Source of the DNA: Mesostigma viride
Lineage: Eukaryota; Streptophyta; Mesostigmatophyceae; Mesostigmatales; Mesostigmataceae
NCBI GenBank assembly: GCA_009746045.1
Contig: RPFO01000065.1
Span: 934,211-996,210, forward strand
Direction of reading: 5' to 3'
Length of the DNA: 62,000 bases
Shown: positions 1-11,931 of the stretch, in pieces
How positions within the stretch are numbered: the first letter of the stretch is position 1
Layout of the letters: each line of letters begins with the position of its first letter
Notes under the pieces: model-generated
What the model was told of the DNA's origin: nothing
The model's database searches: none
What the model saw: the letters and a program-made list of their open reading frames with translations, nothing else
Made by a program: the position numbers and the translations under genes

Positions 1-386
1 TACCAGCAAAGGTATGACACGAGGGATGGCGAGCCGCACAAAAGCGTGAGCCCATGCCTAGCCCTGACATTGCACCCGCCCCCCCCCCCCACACACAAAA
101 ACCCGAAGGCAGGAATCACTAGAGCACCATCCCAAGCATATGTTGACAGCCCCTTCCCCCCGCTTGAGCCACCAAAGCAGCACACATGCACGGGCCATTA
201 AAACACCGCACAATTTTTCGAAAACTAATTTTACGTTACGACAAACACCCACAGGGCTGCTGCCTCATACACCTATGTCATGCGTCGCTGCTCCGTTGGT
301 ATCCGACATACCCCACCGCTGGACATCGGGCCATGCACGAGCAGCATGCCACTCTACCGATGCACAGTGGTCGCGCGTCCACTTAC

Positions 387-3300
387 GATGATGTGGACGC
401 CCAGGATCTCTCCGGTGGCCTTGTTGTAGATGAGCTGGCAGGCGTCACCATGGCGCCGCGCCATGACCCCACGCACATGTCCATGGCATCCGGCACGAAG
501 CGCCAATGCAGGCAGGGGCAGACGAGAGCGTGTCAGTAGGAACCAGGGGGAGTGAGGGCCGGCAAGAGCCCGTGACTTGGCACATCACTGAATCCCCTGT
601 GCTGAGTGTTGTATGTACTAAGTGTTGCATGGAGGAAACAAACAGATTCATCAGCTACGCAAAGGCGCCATCCACCCCAGTGTCCACCACACAAAAGCTG
701 GCGAGTATGCCAGCAGTATGGATGGGCACGGGCAGGGCTAGATGAAAGTGCCAGTGATGAGTACTGCTCCCACTAGTTATTTGTGTGCCATGCAGAGGCA
801 TGCCATGCCAGTGGTGAGAACAGCCAAGATGGCCTAGAAGTGCGGTGGCGCAGAAGTGAGTGAAACCTTGCACCGATGGCGGCCAGCTGCGCAACAGGTA
901 AGGTGGGTTCGCCCGCAGCCACACCAGTGCACGATTTCCTTCCCGCATGCATTCCTAGTTATGCCAGTGTGCAACAAACAGCCACGGCTGCACCTCAAGG
1001 AGTTGTTGCCCATCAAAGACACAGCTAGTTTCCTTGCATTCAGTGCGCCCTCGCCCTCTCCTCAACCCCTTCTGCCCCTCGCTTCCGATATGCCCTTGCC
1101 CTTACCAGTGCCCCCCCTCACCTTGGCCATGCCCTCTCCCTCCAGCTCCGCGAGCGCCTTGGTGTTTCCCTTGAAGCTGGTCTTGGCGATGCCCAGCTTG
1201 AAGCCCTCCTTGTCCGCCTTGGCCTGCGCTTGCGGCTGGACGACGCGGGTGCCAGCACACGATCGCAGCACAGCAGGTGCACGGCCGTTGCCACAGGAAG
1301 GGCCCACGCAACAAAAGAGTGAGCCATGCCATCGAAGGCGGAGAGAGGAGGGAAGCAGGGCAAGCAGGAAACAGGGCGGCCAATCAGCGCGGCCGGTTGC
1401 CAGGAGCACATCTCCATTCTCTTCTTGCGCGAGGCATGATGGTGGCGATGAGTATGCAAGGAGGCACTAGCAGTGGGAAAGTGGCGTATGCCACATTAGA
1501 CCACCGCCCTACGCTACAGAAAAATAAAACGCTGATGGCGGTGTTTCCATCGGCCATCATTGAGCGTTGTACCCCATGACTTGCCCACTAAAAGCATGAA
1601 CGATGGGATGAATGGATGGATGAATGAAAGCGCCACCAACTGCACGCCCCATACCTCGGTCATGCCGGCAAAGCTGACTTCTGGGTGTGTGAAGCACGCA
1701 GCAGGGACGCTCAGGTGGTTGAGCACGTTGTCGTTGCCCTTGATGTTCTCGATGACTGCGCGCAACACAAGAGTGCGTGCGCGCAGCGAACGAGGGAAGG
1801 TGGGTGAATACAAGCACTGAATGAGCACCGACTCCAGAAACAGACGCACCAAAGGATAACGGCGTACACGCCAGGGTTACGTAGACAACGCATAAGGGAA
1901 GGCCGCAGTGGCCATAGGAGGATGTGGGGCATGTGGGGCAGCAGAGCAGATTGAGGTACGGCATGTGGTAACCAGCGAGCTTGGAGGCGAAATAGGAAAG
2001 AACATGTTTATGTATAACGACAACCTCGCCAAGGAGACATGAGGCAAGACGAAGCAGCGCATCTGTGTGTGTGGTGGTGTGGTAGGTGGGTATGGGAGAG
2101 AAGGGGTGGTCAGTTGGGATAAACAAACTACGGTACGGCATGGGTCAGGTGGGTTGGGTTGGGTTGGGTTGGGTTGGGTTGGGTTGGGTTGGGTTGGGTT
2201 GGGCTGGGCTGGGCTGGGCTGGGCTGGGCTGGGCTGGGCTGGGCTGGGCTGGGCTGGGCTGGGCTGGGCTGGGCTGGGCTGGGCTGGGCTGGGCTGGGCT
2301 GGGCTGGGCTGGGCTGGGCTGGGCTGGGCTGGGCTGGGTTGGGTTGGGTTGGGTTGGGTTGGGTTGGGTTGGGTTGGGTTGGGTTGGGTTGGGTTGGGTT
2401 GGGTTGGGTTGGGTTGGGTTGGGTTGGGTTGGGTTGGGTTGGGTTGGGTTGGGTTGGGTTGGGTTGGGTTGGGTTGGGTTGGCGTGGGCAGCATGATGAC
2501 AGCTCGCTCTGCAGCGACAGCGGCGCCCACACATACCTGAGATACCCTGGGCACTGGCGGCATGCGCCAGCATCATCACACCGTTGGCGTCACCGATGCA
2601 GTACAGGTGGGGCACCTGTGGGCAGGGGGCACACGGCAAAAGGGGGGAAAGCGTGTAGCCAAAAGGGTGAGCAAGACAGGTGGTGACGGATGCCAGCCGA
2701 TGTCTCCACCGTGCCTCAACCACCCCGTGCACCAGCAAATAAGCGCAACCATTGCAAAGCCACAGTTGTTTCTATGACTAGGCAGCAAGCTTGCAACCAG
2801 TTATGGGCGCATGTACAGACATGCAAAGAGGGGCACCCAGATGGCAATGCCAGCCAGGGACCCTGCCGCTCCCAGACAAAATGGTTCCAGGACACTGTCT
2901 AGGCACACCAGTTCTAGCCACTCCCAATCCTGCCCTCCCTGCCCTCCCCTCACGATCTTGCCCTCCTTATCCTTGTACTCACGACCTTGCTGCCCTCCCC
3001 TCACCATCTTGCCCTCCTTGTCCTTTTACTCACGATCGTGCCCTCCCCGTCCTTTAACTCACAATCTTGCCCTCCTTGTCCTTGACGCGCATCTTCTCGT
3101 CCACCTCAATGAAGCCGCGCTTGTTGGGCTCCGCGCCCACCTGGTGTCCCACGTGCACATGTCCGATGGCAAGCAACGCAGCGTGTGGAAGCCACAAGCA
3201 ACATGCAAACGTTAGTTTGGGACCCAAACTGAGTAGAGTGTGCCTGTTCTGGCGGCGTAAACAGGCAACACCACAGTCCCAGCGACCACACCAGGTCGCC

Positions 3301-3960
3301 GCCCTGGCGATGCATACCAAGGGAGAGCGAAAACAACATTATATATATGCTATTGTATTATATGGGACGAGGCTGTTCTAGTGATACCCTGCCACACCGA
3401 TGGGACAAAAAGACATAGTTCATGTGTGTGGGGTGGGGCACGTACATTCTCGAGCGTGAGGCCTTTGGTGTAGGGGGAGCGACCGGTCGCGATCAGCGCT
3501 GCGTCGACCTGGCGACGTCACACACAGGGGTGCACACAGGATAAGCAGGCGTGGCAAGGGGGTGCACGGATCAGAAGACAGGGACAGGAGGCAAGGAACC
3601 CATCCGTTTCACGGGATGGAGCGAGAAACTGCACCGCGTCCGCTTCCTGTTGCCTCTTTCTACAGGGCAAGCAGCCTCCGTTCTACGTCCTTGCCACATG
3701 GCCTCTCGTTGGACACAGCCACACAACATGCGCCTACGTTGGACACAAGCACATAGCATGCGCATATTATACAAACGGGGAGGGCTGCTGGCATTCCACC
3801 AGGGAGGAGCAGAAAGAAACGAAGCGACTGGGTGCCCGTCAGGTGCCTTATCCCACAGGACAGGATGGCCACCGAAACCAGGGAGACTGCTGGAAACTGC
3901 CATTGCGGTGCATGGCTAGGCGGCAACGCACGTGTGCGTGTGTGTGTGTGTGTGTGTGTA

Positions 3961-4006
<46 letters not shown>

Positions 4007-7000
4007 CGTGCGCTCCAGAGCCTGTCACCATTTGTGCCGGGTGCATGGGACGCCATTCGTGCTGGTTGATGGGACGCATGGGAGACATGGGAGATAGCCA
4101 GGCTAGTGGGGTCCGCACACAAGCGTCGATGGGGTTGGATTATAGCACGTCGAGAGAGGGGTATGGGATCGTTTGCACAGTCTGCCTAGCCGGGGTGCTG
4201 GAGAGGGCAGCTTCCCCGCGCATGCTGGCGGGGCATCTGCCACCAATAAGCCTGCAGCCACGCACAAGGGGGCTGCGTGAGGATGGCATAAGGAGAGGGC
4301 CTCTAAGGATAGCACAAGGAGGATACGTGAGGATGGCATAAGGAGAGGGCCTCTAAGGATAGCACAAGGAGGATACGTGAGGATGGCATAAGGAGAGGGC
4401 CTCTAAGGATAGCATAAGGAGGATACGTGAGGATGGCATAAGGAGAGGGCCTCTAAGGATAGCATAAGGAGGATACGTGAGGATGGCATAAGGAGAGGGC
4501 CTCTAAGGATAGCATAAGGAGGATACGTGAGGATGGCATAAGGAGAGGGCCTCTAAGGATAGCACAAGGAGGATACGTGAGGATGGCATAAGGAGAGGGC
4601 CTCTAAGGATAGCACAAGGAGGATACGTGAGGATGGCATAAGGAGAGGGCCTCTAAGGATAGCATAAGGAGGATACGTGAGGATGGCATAAGGAGAGGGC
4701 CTCTAAGGATAGCACAAGGAGGATACGTGAGGATGGCATAAGGAGAGGGCCTCCACACGGGGAAAGGGGAGGTGGCATCCCGGCGGCCTCACCTCCATCG
4801 TCTCCACATACTCGCGCGTCTTGAAGTCCACCAGCTCAATCTTCACGGGCACCTGGCCAGGGATGCCAGGGGTGATCTGCGCGCGCAATGCACAGGTGGT
4901 CGGGTGAGCGGGCGGGTGGGCAGGTGGGCGGGCGGGCACATGCCATGTGGTGGCAGCGAGGCAACTGTACACGTCACTGATCGTGTTCTGGTTCATGTTG
5001 TCGTGAAAGTGCATCACCAGAATCAGTATCACTGTAACAACTTAGGTCACATTTGTTGCTGACCAGAGCAAACAACGACAGCACTATGGCTGTGCAAGGC
5101 AACGCGCCTGGGAACATGCTGCACCGACAAAGGAGCGGGATGATATACAGCTTCGGCCGTTAGGGGTGCTGCGCTACCTGCCAGTCCTGCGGGACGTGCT
5201 TGCTGCGTTTACTCAAAGCTCAACCTTGAAACTGGTTGACAAACAAAGCACTCTGGCACGCACCGACTTGGCGAGCAGGTTGGTCTTGAAGTCGATCTTG
5301 CGCGGGTTGATGAGCATGCGCTGCGCCATCTTGGCGATCTCGGGGTCAAACCCAGGCATGATGTTTGGCAGGGCCTCGATGAACGTCACCTGAGGCAGGG
5401 AGGCAAGCAGGAGCACAGGGAGAATTACAAAAACTGATTTATAGGAACAATATAACAAGAAGAAGAAACGCAACAAGAAAATCAAGAATCGTACCGAGAA
5501 TCGTACTGCGCACCAGAAAAGTGTGTACACATCGCAACAACGCGTCACGGCGTGGAATCAGGCCACGGGCATGCAGGTATGCGTGGGGAATGCCGACATC
5601 CCCCTTCTCCCAAACAGATGCAGGGACTCTATCGCCAGCATCGTGACCCTAATGCCAGCACCATCCGCGCCTCACCTCGCTGCCGAGCGCGGTGTACACG
5701 TCGGAGAACTCGAGGCCGATGTAGCCGCTGCCGACGATGGCCACCCAGTCAGGGATCCACTCCAGCTTGAGCGCCGCGTCGCTGGTGAACACCGTCTTGT
5801 CTGCAGGGGGGGGGGGAGTAGGGATCAGGAACAAAGTGCGGGGCACAAGGGGGGAGGGGGGGATAATGCCGAGCCAGCGGTGAGAAAAGCTGGAGGACAT
5901 GGAAGCGGCCACGAGGACAAGGAGCCGAGGAAAAGGACAGCAGAGGAGACGATGACGGGTGGCGCAGGAGGCGAGGTGAGGAGACGGCACGATCAAGGAT
6001 ACAACAGGCAATGACGCTAACACAAGGCAATAGGAAGGACACTCGTGCATGGCTCCATGTTCGTCAAGTACGCATCATGACAGGCTGACGGGTGATGTAT
6101 GACAACGTACGGTCAACAGTGATGCCAGGTGGCACGAAGGGGGTCGACCCGGTGGCGATGATGATGTCACGCGCCGTCACCATCTTGTCCGGGTAGGTCA
6201 GGCCGTAGCCCACCGTTTGCTGGCCCTGCGGCCGCCAGAGACATGAGGGGGGAGGGAGGCGGTCAAGAGAAGGGCAGGGGCACGCCAACCCTTCTCATGT
6301 CATGTCATGTGGGTACAACCAGGCCATGACGCGGTAGACATGCGATCCTTTGGGACAGAGCCTGAGCGCTTCTGGCGCACGTGCCCTCGTTGCACACTGG
6401 GGGCCACACACGAGGGGCAGGGGTGCCACGAAACAGATGCCAGGTTGAAAATCTGGGGCCCTGGGGTGGCCACCGAGGGGAGCATGCTTGGCCCTCCGAC
6501 AACCCCCATACTGTCCCCCCAACACCCATGGCATGCAGCCTGTCCCTTCTGATGCCTACACGATCCCTGATCCCATGCCTGTGCTGCTTGCCTCATGGAT
6601 ACCATGGTCACTATAGTATAGTAATGCCATGCCTGTGCTGCTTGCCTCATGGATACATCCGCGGCCAGCACCCTCCTGCGCACTATGCCAGTGGGCCTGA
6701 CGGGGGTGGCTGTGGCCTGCTACCCACACGCATGCGGGGAACAGCCCGCCCGCTCGCCCCCCACCACAAAAGACATGTCCCGCTTGTGTTTCCGCAGGAA
6801 CACGACACATGGCGATAGAGCACGGCGATGCCGGGGCGTGAAGCCTCCTTTGGAAGGCACCGCCTCCATGTTAGACAAGGCGGCACAGGCAAGCTGCATG
6901 CAGAGCAAAGGGCACTGTCCACCTGGCTGCGTGCGTGCGGCATGCCTCACCACGATGACCTTGTGCAGGGAAAGCAATGCCAGTGATAGCGCCGGCACCG

Positions 7001-9097
7001 AGAAAACTGGAAAAGGCCACCGTGATCCCTCTGTGCATACAGCATGCCTCACCACCATGGATCATGTGCACACAGGGCAGCGACCATAACAGAGCAAAGA
7101 CCGTTGCCCACTCTGGCCATCCCCCACGAAGCGTGTGGGAGAAACCCTCACCATGATGGACCCGGTGCCGACCAGGATGTCCACGCCCAGCGCCTTGAGC
7201 GAGTTGGTCAAATTCCCCTGGATCTTGTTGGCCAGGTCCTTGGCATGGTCCGCCACACCCTGGCGGTCAAACGAGACGGCGCCCACCTGGCCAGGGGGGG
7301 AAGGGGACAAGCAGGGTGCAGGGCACGGCGTGATGGTGTGCAGCAGCGCCTGTTAGTTGTTGCGTGGTGGCATGGCAAGCATGCGTGGAATGTGGTGGCA
7401 GGGCGAGCATGCGTGGAAAAGACAAGGAGGGGCATGGAGCTAGAACCAAGAGGAAGAGTTTTGCTCCATGGTGGATGCATGGGGGGAAACAGGCTGGTCA
7501 GCGGACGCTAGAGTCTACAGGCAACTAGGAGTAATAATGGGAATGGCAAGGGCTTGCAGGGTTAGTGGGAAAGATCCAAGGCATGCGAGGATTTTTGGCG
7601 ACGGGGACAAACCGTTGACATGCCAATAAATCCATGAAAAGCTAAGCATACCTCCAGCTCCTTGAAGGCACCACGAGTCTGGTGCAAGGAATGGAATACC
7701 TTGCGCTTGCTGCTGACACAGTTGGTGCTAGTCATACTCTCTAGAGTCAAGCTCCTCATGCCGATACCTGACAGTCTCTTAGCACCTCATGCCAACACCT
7801 TACGGGGTCCTAATGCCAACACCTGCCCCATAGCACTTGCCAAGGGGGCAACATACCTTTCATTCATATTTCAGTCACACAATCTTGTACGGACGGCATG
7901 TGTGTGCGAGGTGTACCTGTGTCCACTAGTAACTCAGGGGAACAAATGCTAGTGCTAGCACTGGCTGTATTGCCTTGACGCGAACATGCATCAAGGGCGC
8001 GAGTGCATGCCAGGGGGGGGGCAGCACGTCAGAAGCACAAACAGGTGTAAGCGACCAACACGATCCGCTAGGAAGCACCGGCGCAGGCAAGCCCTGCGCG
8101 CACCCAAGGACATCACGTTGTACCCGCGGGGTTGGTAGTAATAGGAACAGGGTTATGCTCTAGGATCGCCTCGGTATGGCTCCCTACGCGTGCACAAGGT
8201 ATTCCACATGCCACACACTTGGTGACAACAGCCATCTGCACCCTCCAACATGCCACACATTCCCAGCAACGTGTGCCATGACTTTCTGCAGCAAGCGTCA
8301 GCTATTTATAGATTATGAAGAGTCACCACGGACCTGAATGCCCATGCTCTTAAGGTGCATGGCATTCTTCATCTCACGGACGCGGCCCGCGGCTGCCAGC
8401 AATGCCTTCGACGGCACGCAGCCTCGGTTCACGCAGGTGCCTCCCATCTCGGCGTTCTCGACAATGGCCGTTTTCAGACCCTGAGGAAAGCCACGTGGCG
8501 CACGCAGGCGGGAATAAAATTTCATAATACAGTAGAAACACGGGAAAGCGTGGTATGATAGTCATGCCGCAAAGTGGTGGCCTTAAGGACGCTTTCAAAA
8601 CACGACCGGGGCTGTTTTACACTCATGCCCCCCCCCAAAGAAGTTATTGTGTGTTTCTAATTGCGAGCCGTAACAGAAACCGCGTTAAGTACATAAAACT
8701 AGCGATAACAGCCAAGTTAACAATATTAACACGGGGAGACGACACTGCAGCATCATGCGCTTACCATTTGCACTGCGTGAAGGGCAGCCCCGTGTCCTCC
8801 CACACCTGCACCAATGATAACAACATCGTAATCGAACTTCTTGTTTGCCTGGGCGACAGTAACTGCGCGGCTGCTGGCATTATTACCGGCATGCCGGGAG
8901 CTCTTCCTGACGGAGGCATAGAGGTTAATCTGGTCCGAAGACGCCTTAGAAAAGGACGCCTTGCGCAGGCCCGAGAAGGGAACCAGGGGCACAGAGGCGG
9001 GCTGCACACGCGAGGACGATCGGGGCTGCGACGCAGTCGTATAAACGGCACCACTGCGACCTACTGCCAAAGTGGTCTGGATTGCGACGGACTGCAT
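387..9097 (-). CDS. LPD1: Plastid dihydrolipoamide dehydrogenase (E3), 13 exons, 3' end cut by window edge
   Basis: E3 flavoenzyme that reoxidises lipoamide of plastid 2-oxoacid dehydrogenase complexes, using FAD and NAD+. Exons, in coding order: 8765-9097, 8334-8480, 7152-7286, 6111-6225, 5676-5800, 5264-5389, 4793-4876, 3446-3508, 3063-3140, 2537-2615, 1655-1755, 1122-1235, 387-434. Phases all agree, giving 516 residues. The first about 85 residues are Ser/Ala/Arg-rich, like a transit peptide. Then come the FAD motif GAGVGGHG, the redox disulfide CVNRGC (about residues 127 and 132), the NAD motif GSGYIG, the second FAD motif CIGDANG, and the start of the dimerisation domain ([16 protein letters not shown]). 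The order and spacing match plant plastid LPD closely, better than the mitochondrial form. The expected end (about 60-70 residues with the HPTLSE active-site region) should lie left of base 1. Introns hold several repeats. The exact symbol is by analogy with Arabidopsis. Confidence 0.95.
2152..2481. repeat. GGGTT / GGGCT pentamer satellite in LPD intron
   Basis: About 66 pentamers in three blocks: GGGTT (2152-2203), pure GGGCT (about 2204-2337), then GGGTT again to 2481, with sharp borders. It lies in the intron between the exons at 2537-2615 and 1655-1755. It reads open in several frames on both strands (GLGWV- and NPTQP-type peptides), which is a by-product of the 5-bp period, not coding. 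Confidence 0.97.
2949..3062 (-). repeat. Tandem copies of an exon end plus its 5' splice site (LPD)
   Basis: The last bases of the exon at 3063-3140 and its GTGAG donor (ctcac at 3058-3062) are followed in the intron by four more imperfect copies. Their donors are at 3029-3033, 3000-3004, 2978-2982 and 2949-2953, so the spacing is 29, 29, 22 and 29 bp. Each copy keeps the GAGGGCAAGAT-like exon end and a GTGAG. The first donor is chosen as the real one because it keeps frame with the next exon ([15 protein letters not shown]). Confidence 0.85.
3931..4003. repeat. GT dinucleotide microsatellite
   Basis: Run of GT with a few interruptions, in the LPD intron between the exons at 4793-4876 and 3446-3508. 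Confidence 0.97.
4276..4753. repeat. 50-bp minisatellite, about 9.5 copies, in LPD intron
   Basis: The unit contains GGCATAAGGAGAGGGCCTCT and recurs with an exact 50-bp period (the CCTCTAAGGAT segment starts near 4300, 4350 and so on to 4700). Copies differ mainly by one C/T change (agcacaagg or agcataagg). The array ends about 40 bp from the exon that begins at 4793. There are no unique spacers, so it is not CRISPR-like. Confidence 0.97.
6571..6656. repeat. Dimeric short repeat around a TATAGTATAG palindrome
   Basis: Two copies of CCATGCCTGTGCTGCTTGCC followed by TCATGGATA flank GGTCACTATAGTATAGTAAT. The same arrangement, diverged, recurs at 41671-41754. The unit end resembles the terminus of the 336-bp retroposon at 11580-11915. 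It sits in an LPD intron. Confidence 0.7.
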
Positions 9098-10037
9098 TTT
9101 TGGTGGACTGGGGTGTGGGCCTGTATGAGCTGTGGTTGCACGCTCGCCCCGCTAAATCCAGTCGTCCCTCACGTTATGAACAAGCAAAACGTTTTGTTCT
9201 GTGGAGCGCTGCACTGTGGAGCCTGCTGTCGGAGAAACGTCGTCGTCTACGAGACAACAGGGGAAAAAAAACAGATAAGCCTGAAAACATTTGGATTTTA
9301 TTGTTCTTAGTATCATGCAATAAATTTCGTAAATTTACAGATCCAATACGGACAATTACAAGTCGCCGGTCAGGCTCCTTGTTGCCGACCTCTCCTTTGC
9401 CACCAACGGCCCCTTTAACATGGCGCCCAAGTGCTGAGTCATCGCGGCTGAGTCAGCACGCAGGAAGCCTTCAACTGGCCATAATATGTCCGCGATGACA
9501 GCTCCCCTGCCTGCTGGCACAAGCACCGCAGGCAGCAGCACTGCAGCAGAAGCCAGCACGACGACGACGGACGCCCATGAATTAACAAGAAACGCAGCCA
9601 GGCGCCAGCCGACTGCCGAGAGGATGTATCATCCGCTAGCAGAAGCTTGTCATCAAACGAAGATCTCCGTAGGCAAAGTTTCGCGGTACCCCCCCCCCCC
9701 CCCCACGTTTAAGATTGGGGTCCGGCCGACCGGCAGGGCTGCGATCTTAAACCTAAAATCAAATCCAGGGCTGATAATCTTAAAGTTGAGAGCTGTAGGC
9801 GAACCTGATGCGGCATACCTGAGTACACTGGGCGCTGGCCGGAACTTGGCAGCTTTTTGTACCAGCTTTAAGATCTTTTTGCCCAAAACCAGCCCTGCGA
9901 TCCCATTGCCCAAAACCAGCCCTGAAATTTCAAAATCCAGGGTCTCATGATCTTAAAACTGAGAATCTTAAACTTGTGGGTGGGGGGTGTACAAAGCGGG
10001 TGGCGGGGACTCACACTTCACAATATACTTTGTATAT
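9098..10037. other. Upstream region of LPD with a dispersed repeat
   Basis: This stretch contains the presumed promoter and 5' UTR of LPD; no TATA box or other element can be supported by eye. From about 9705 to 9975 it is a repeat rich in CAGGGCTG and AACCAGCCCTG, preceded by a C run at 9689-9704. Similar sequence appears inverted at 44580-44670 and more weakly at 45255-45320. No gene is seen. Confidence 0.6.
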
Positions 10038-10190
10038 CTTCAGGTTTCTTCTTTTCGGGGTTTTCCTTATGTTGCTGCATGCCAATCTCGGCACCTCCGT
10101 AATTTATCATTCTCAATTTGTATTGAGAATGATAAATTACGGAGGTGAGAGGGGCATGCCATTCAATGAATATATATATATATATATATA
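10038..10190. repeat. Foldback repeat fragment with TA run
   Basis: Begins with TTCTTCTTTTCGGGGTTTTC, continues through TGCATGCCAATCTC, and then has a perfect hairpin of about 25-bp arms (CACCTCCGTAATTTATCATT and its complement) at about 10097-10148. It ends in a TA microsatellite that abuts the retrotransposon fragment at 10196. It is the same family as the foldback element at 12898-13153. Confidence 0.75.
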
Positions 10191-10195
10191 TATGA

Positions 10196-10701
10196 CCAAC
10201 CACCGGCCTGACATCGTGGTGCTGGACTTTGAGGGGGGTGGCCGGCATCTGCTTATTGACGTTTCGGTGGCGCGGCCCTTGGCTCTTAGCCACGTGGCTG
10301 GGGCCTCCCTCACGGCAGGTTACACGGCGGACCGGGCGGAGCGGGCCAAGCTCCTGGCCTACGGCGACGTCGGGCACCATCGTGTGGTGCCCTTTGTCCT
10401 GGAGGAGTTTGGGGCCATGGGGCCCCTGACCTCCGCCTTCTTCAAGGAGTGTTGCCGGCTCCGGGAGGACCGGCTGGACCTGGAGGGCCAGCGGGCCCCA
10501 TGGTCGGCGCGGACCTGGACGTCATATTGGCGTCAGCGCTTGTCGGTGGCGCTGACTCGGGCCATGGCTGACATCATGCTCCGCCGTACGCGGGCTGATT
10601 TTGCGGTGCAGCAGGGCTATTAGGTTCCTCCCGTTAGGAGTTTCCATTGGTCTTATCGTAGTATAGAGCTTTGACATGGCTCTGTATATAGGTTTATAGC
10701 T
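10196..10701 (+). mobile_element. Non-LTR retrotransposon 3' fragment, copy A (nuclease C-terminus)
   Basis: Open frame to the stop at 10621-10623, starting abruptly after a TA run inside the nuclease motif (NHRPDIVVLDF). It shares the C-terminus (ending FAVQQGY) and 3' UTR with copies B-E, but its 3' UTR is cut at about 10701. It lies tail-to-tail with copy B. It is 5' truncated and cannot encode a working element. Confidence 0.85.
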
Positions 10702-11579
10702 ATGATAAAAATATAATTACTTACAGCAGAGTGAAATCACTCAAACCAAAGCAAACGCCCAGCTATAAACCTATATACAGAGCCATGTCAAAGCTCTATA
10801 CTACGATAAGTAAGACCAATGGAAACGCCTAACGGGAGGAACCTAATAGCCCTGCTGCACCGCAAAATCAGCCCGCGTACGGCGGAGCATGATGTCAGCC
10901 ATGGCCCGAGTCAGCGCCATCGACAAGCGCTGACGCCAATATGACGTCCAGGTCCGCGCCGACCATGGGGCCCGCTGGCCCTCCAGGTCCAGCCGGTCCT
11001 CCCGGAGCCGGCAACACTCCTTGAAGAAGGCGGAGGTCAGGGGCCCCATGGCCCCAAACTCCTCCAGGACAAAGGGCACCACACGATGGTGCCCGACGTC
11101 GCCGTAGGCCAGGAGCTTGGCCCGCTCCGCCCGGTCCGCCGTGTAACCTGCCGTGAGCTGGGAGGCCCCAGCCACGTGGCTAAGAGCCAAGGGCCGCGCC
11201 ACCGAAACGTCAATAAGCAGATGCCGGCCACCCCCCTCAAAGTCCAGCACCACGATGTCAGGCCGGTGGTGGGCCCGGGGGGAATAGAAGGCAGCGCCAT
11301 CCGCACTCCTCGGACCGGATGTTCGCGTGGGGGAAAACCGACTGAACTCATGGCGAGCACCACCGTCAGGAGGACAGTGTGCAAATACAAATACCAATTC
11401 TGATTCTGTTGGCCCCCCATGCAGGAAAGGTAGTGAGTCCCCGTGGGATCCAGCGGCTGCCCACAGCTACCACAAGGCCGCCCGGCCGGAACAAGAGGCT
11501 GCGGGGCAAATAGCTGGTGCCGGAGCGCCACCGAGTAGTGGCTGGGAGCTAAGGCGAATGGGGGGGCCATGGGAAGTAT
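10702..11579 (-). mobile_element. Non-LTR retrotransposon 3' fragment, copy B, with small indels
   Basis: Minus-strand copy; its 3' UTR begins near 10706 and the stop is at 10843. The nuclease motif region is preserved, but small insertions (for example gcccgggg near 11275, and CTG near 11156) break the frame upstream. Its 5' limit is at about 11579, where the 336-bp retroposon is inserted, using bases of this copy as target site. Confidence 0.8.
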
Positions 11580-11915
11580 CAAGGAGACAACCAGCGCAGG
11601 CCAGAAATCGGGAGAATCCGGACCATGGTAGCTCGAGCCTGCCGTTATCTTGTCCGCGTGTTCGAGTCGTTCAGGATGATGAAGATGAATGGTGATGGAA
11701 ATGTGTATCCTTGTGCATTGAAATTATGGCTGGCTTAGGTGTAGAGCGACTAGATGACCTAGACGGTGGGGCCGGAAACATCATGCTTGATCAGGGCGTG
11801 TGTTTCGAGCCTAACTGGCCGGGAGTGTCTAGTGGTGAGCACCATCGCTGCGATAGCTCTCCCATTTACGAGGAAATACCCGCAAATGGAAAACCACTGA
11901 AAAGGTAGCTAGTCA
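11580..11915. mobile_element. 336-bp short retroposon with perfect 16-bp target site duplication
   Basis: Flanked by identical 16-bp direct repeats GGGCCATGGGAAGTAT at 11564-11579 and 11916-11931. It starts CAAGGAGACAACCAGCGCAG and ends GGTAGCTAGTCA. A second long copy lies inverted at 50457-50795, and truncated copies at 28225, 31631, 39721 and 53778 all keep the CAAGGAGACAACC end. Because LINE-driven copies are normally 5' truncated, that shared end is probably the 3' end, making the true orientation minus here. A tRNA-like box B (GTTCGAGTC) and a weak box A (TAGCTCGAG) are visible on the plus strand, which argues the other way. A short open frame (11711-11908) is shared with the other long copy; no function is recognised. 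Confidence 0.85.
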
Positions 11916-11931
11916 GGGCCATGGGAAGTAT

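Noticed and set aside
856-1470. 204-codon plus-strand open frame
   Set aside because: Antisense to LPD exon 1122-1235 and its introns.
2152-2481. Interstitial telomere repeat
   Set aside because: The unit GGGTT lacks the A of TTTAGGG or TTAGGG types, and it sits within a gene.
1877-2738. Long open frames on both strands encoding NPTQP and GLGWV repeats
   Set aside because: They are created by the 5-bp satellite, which has no stop in several frames, and they lie in an LPD intron.
4276-4753. CRISPR-like regular repeat array
   Set aside because: Exact 50-bp head-to-tail units without unique spacers, in a eukaryotic intron: a minisatellite.
8555-9310. 251-codon plus-strand open frame
   Set aside because: Antisense to the first LPD exon; it shows no family features.
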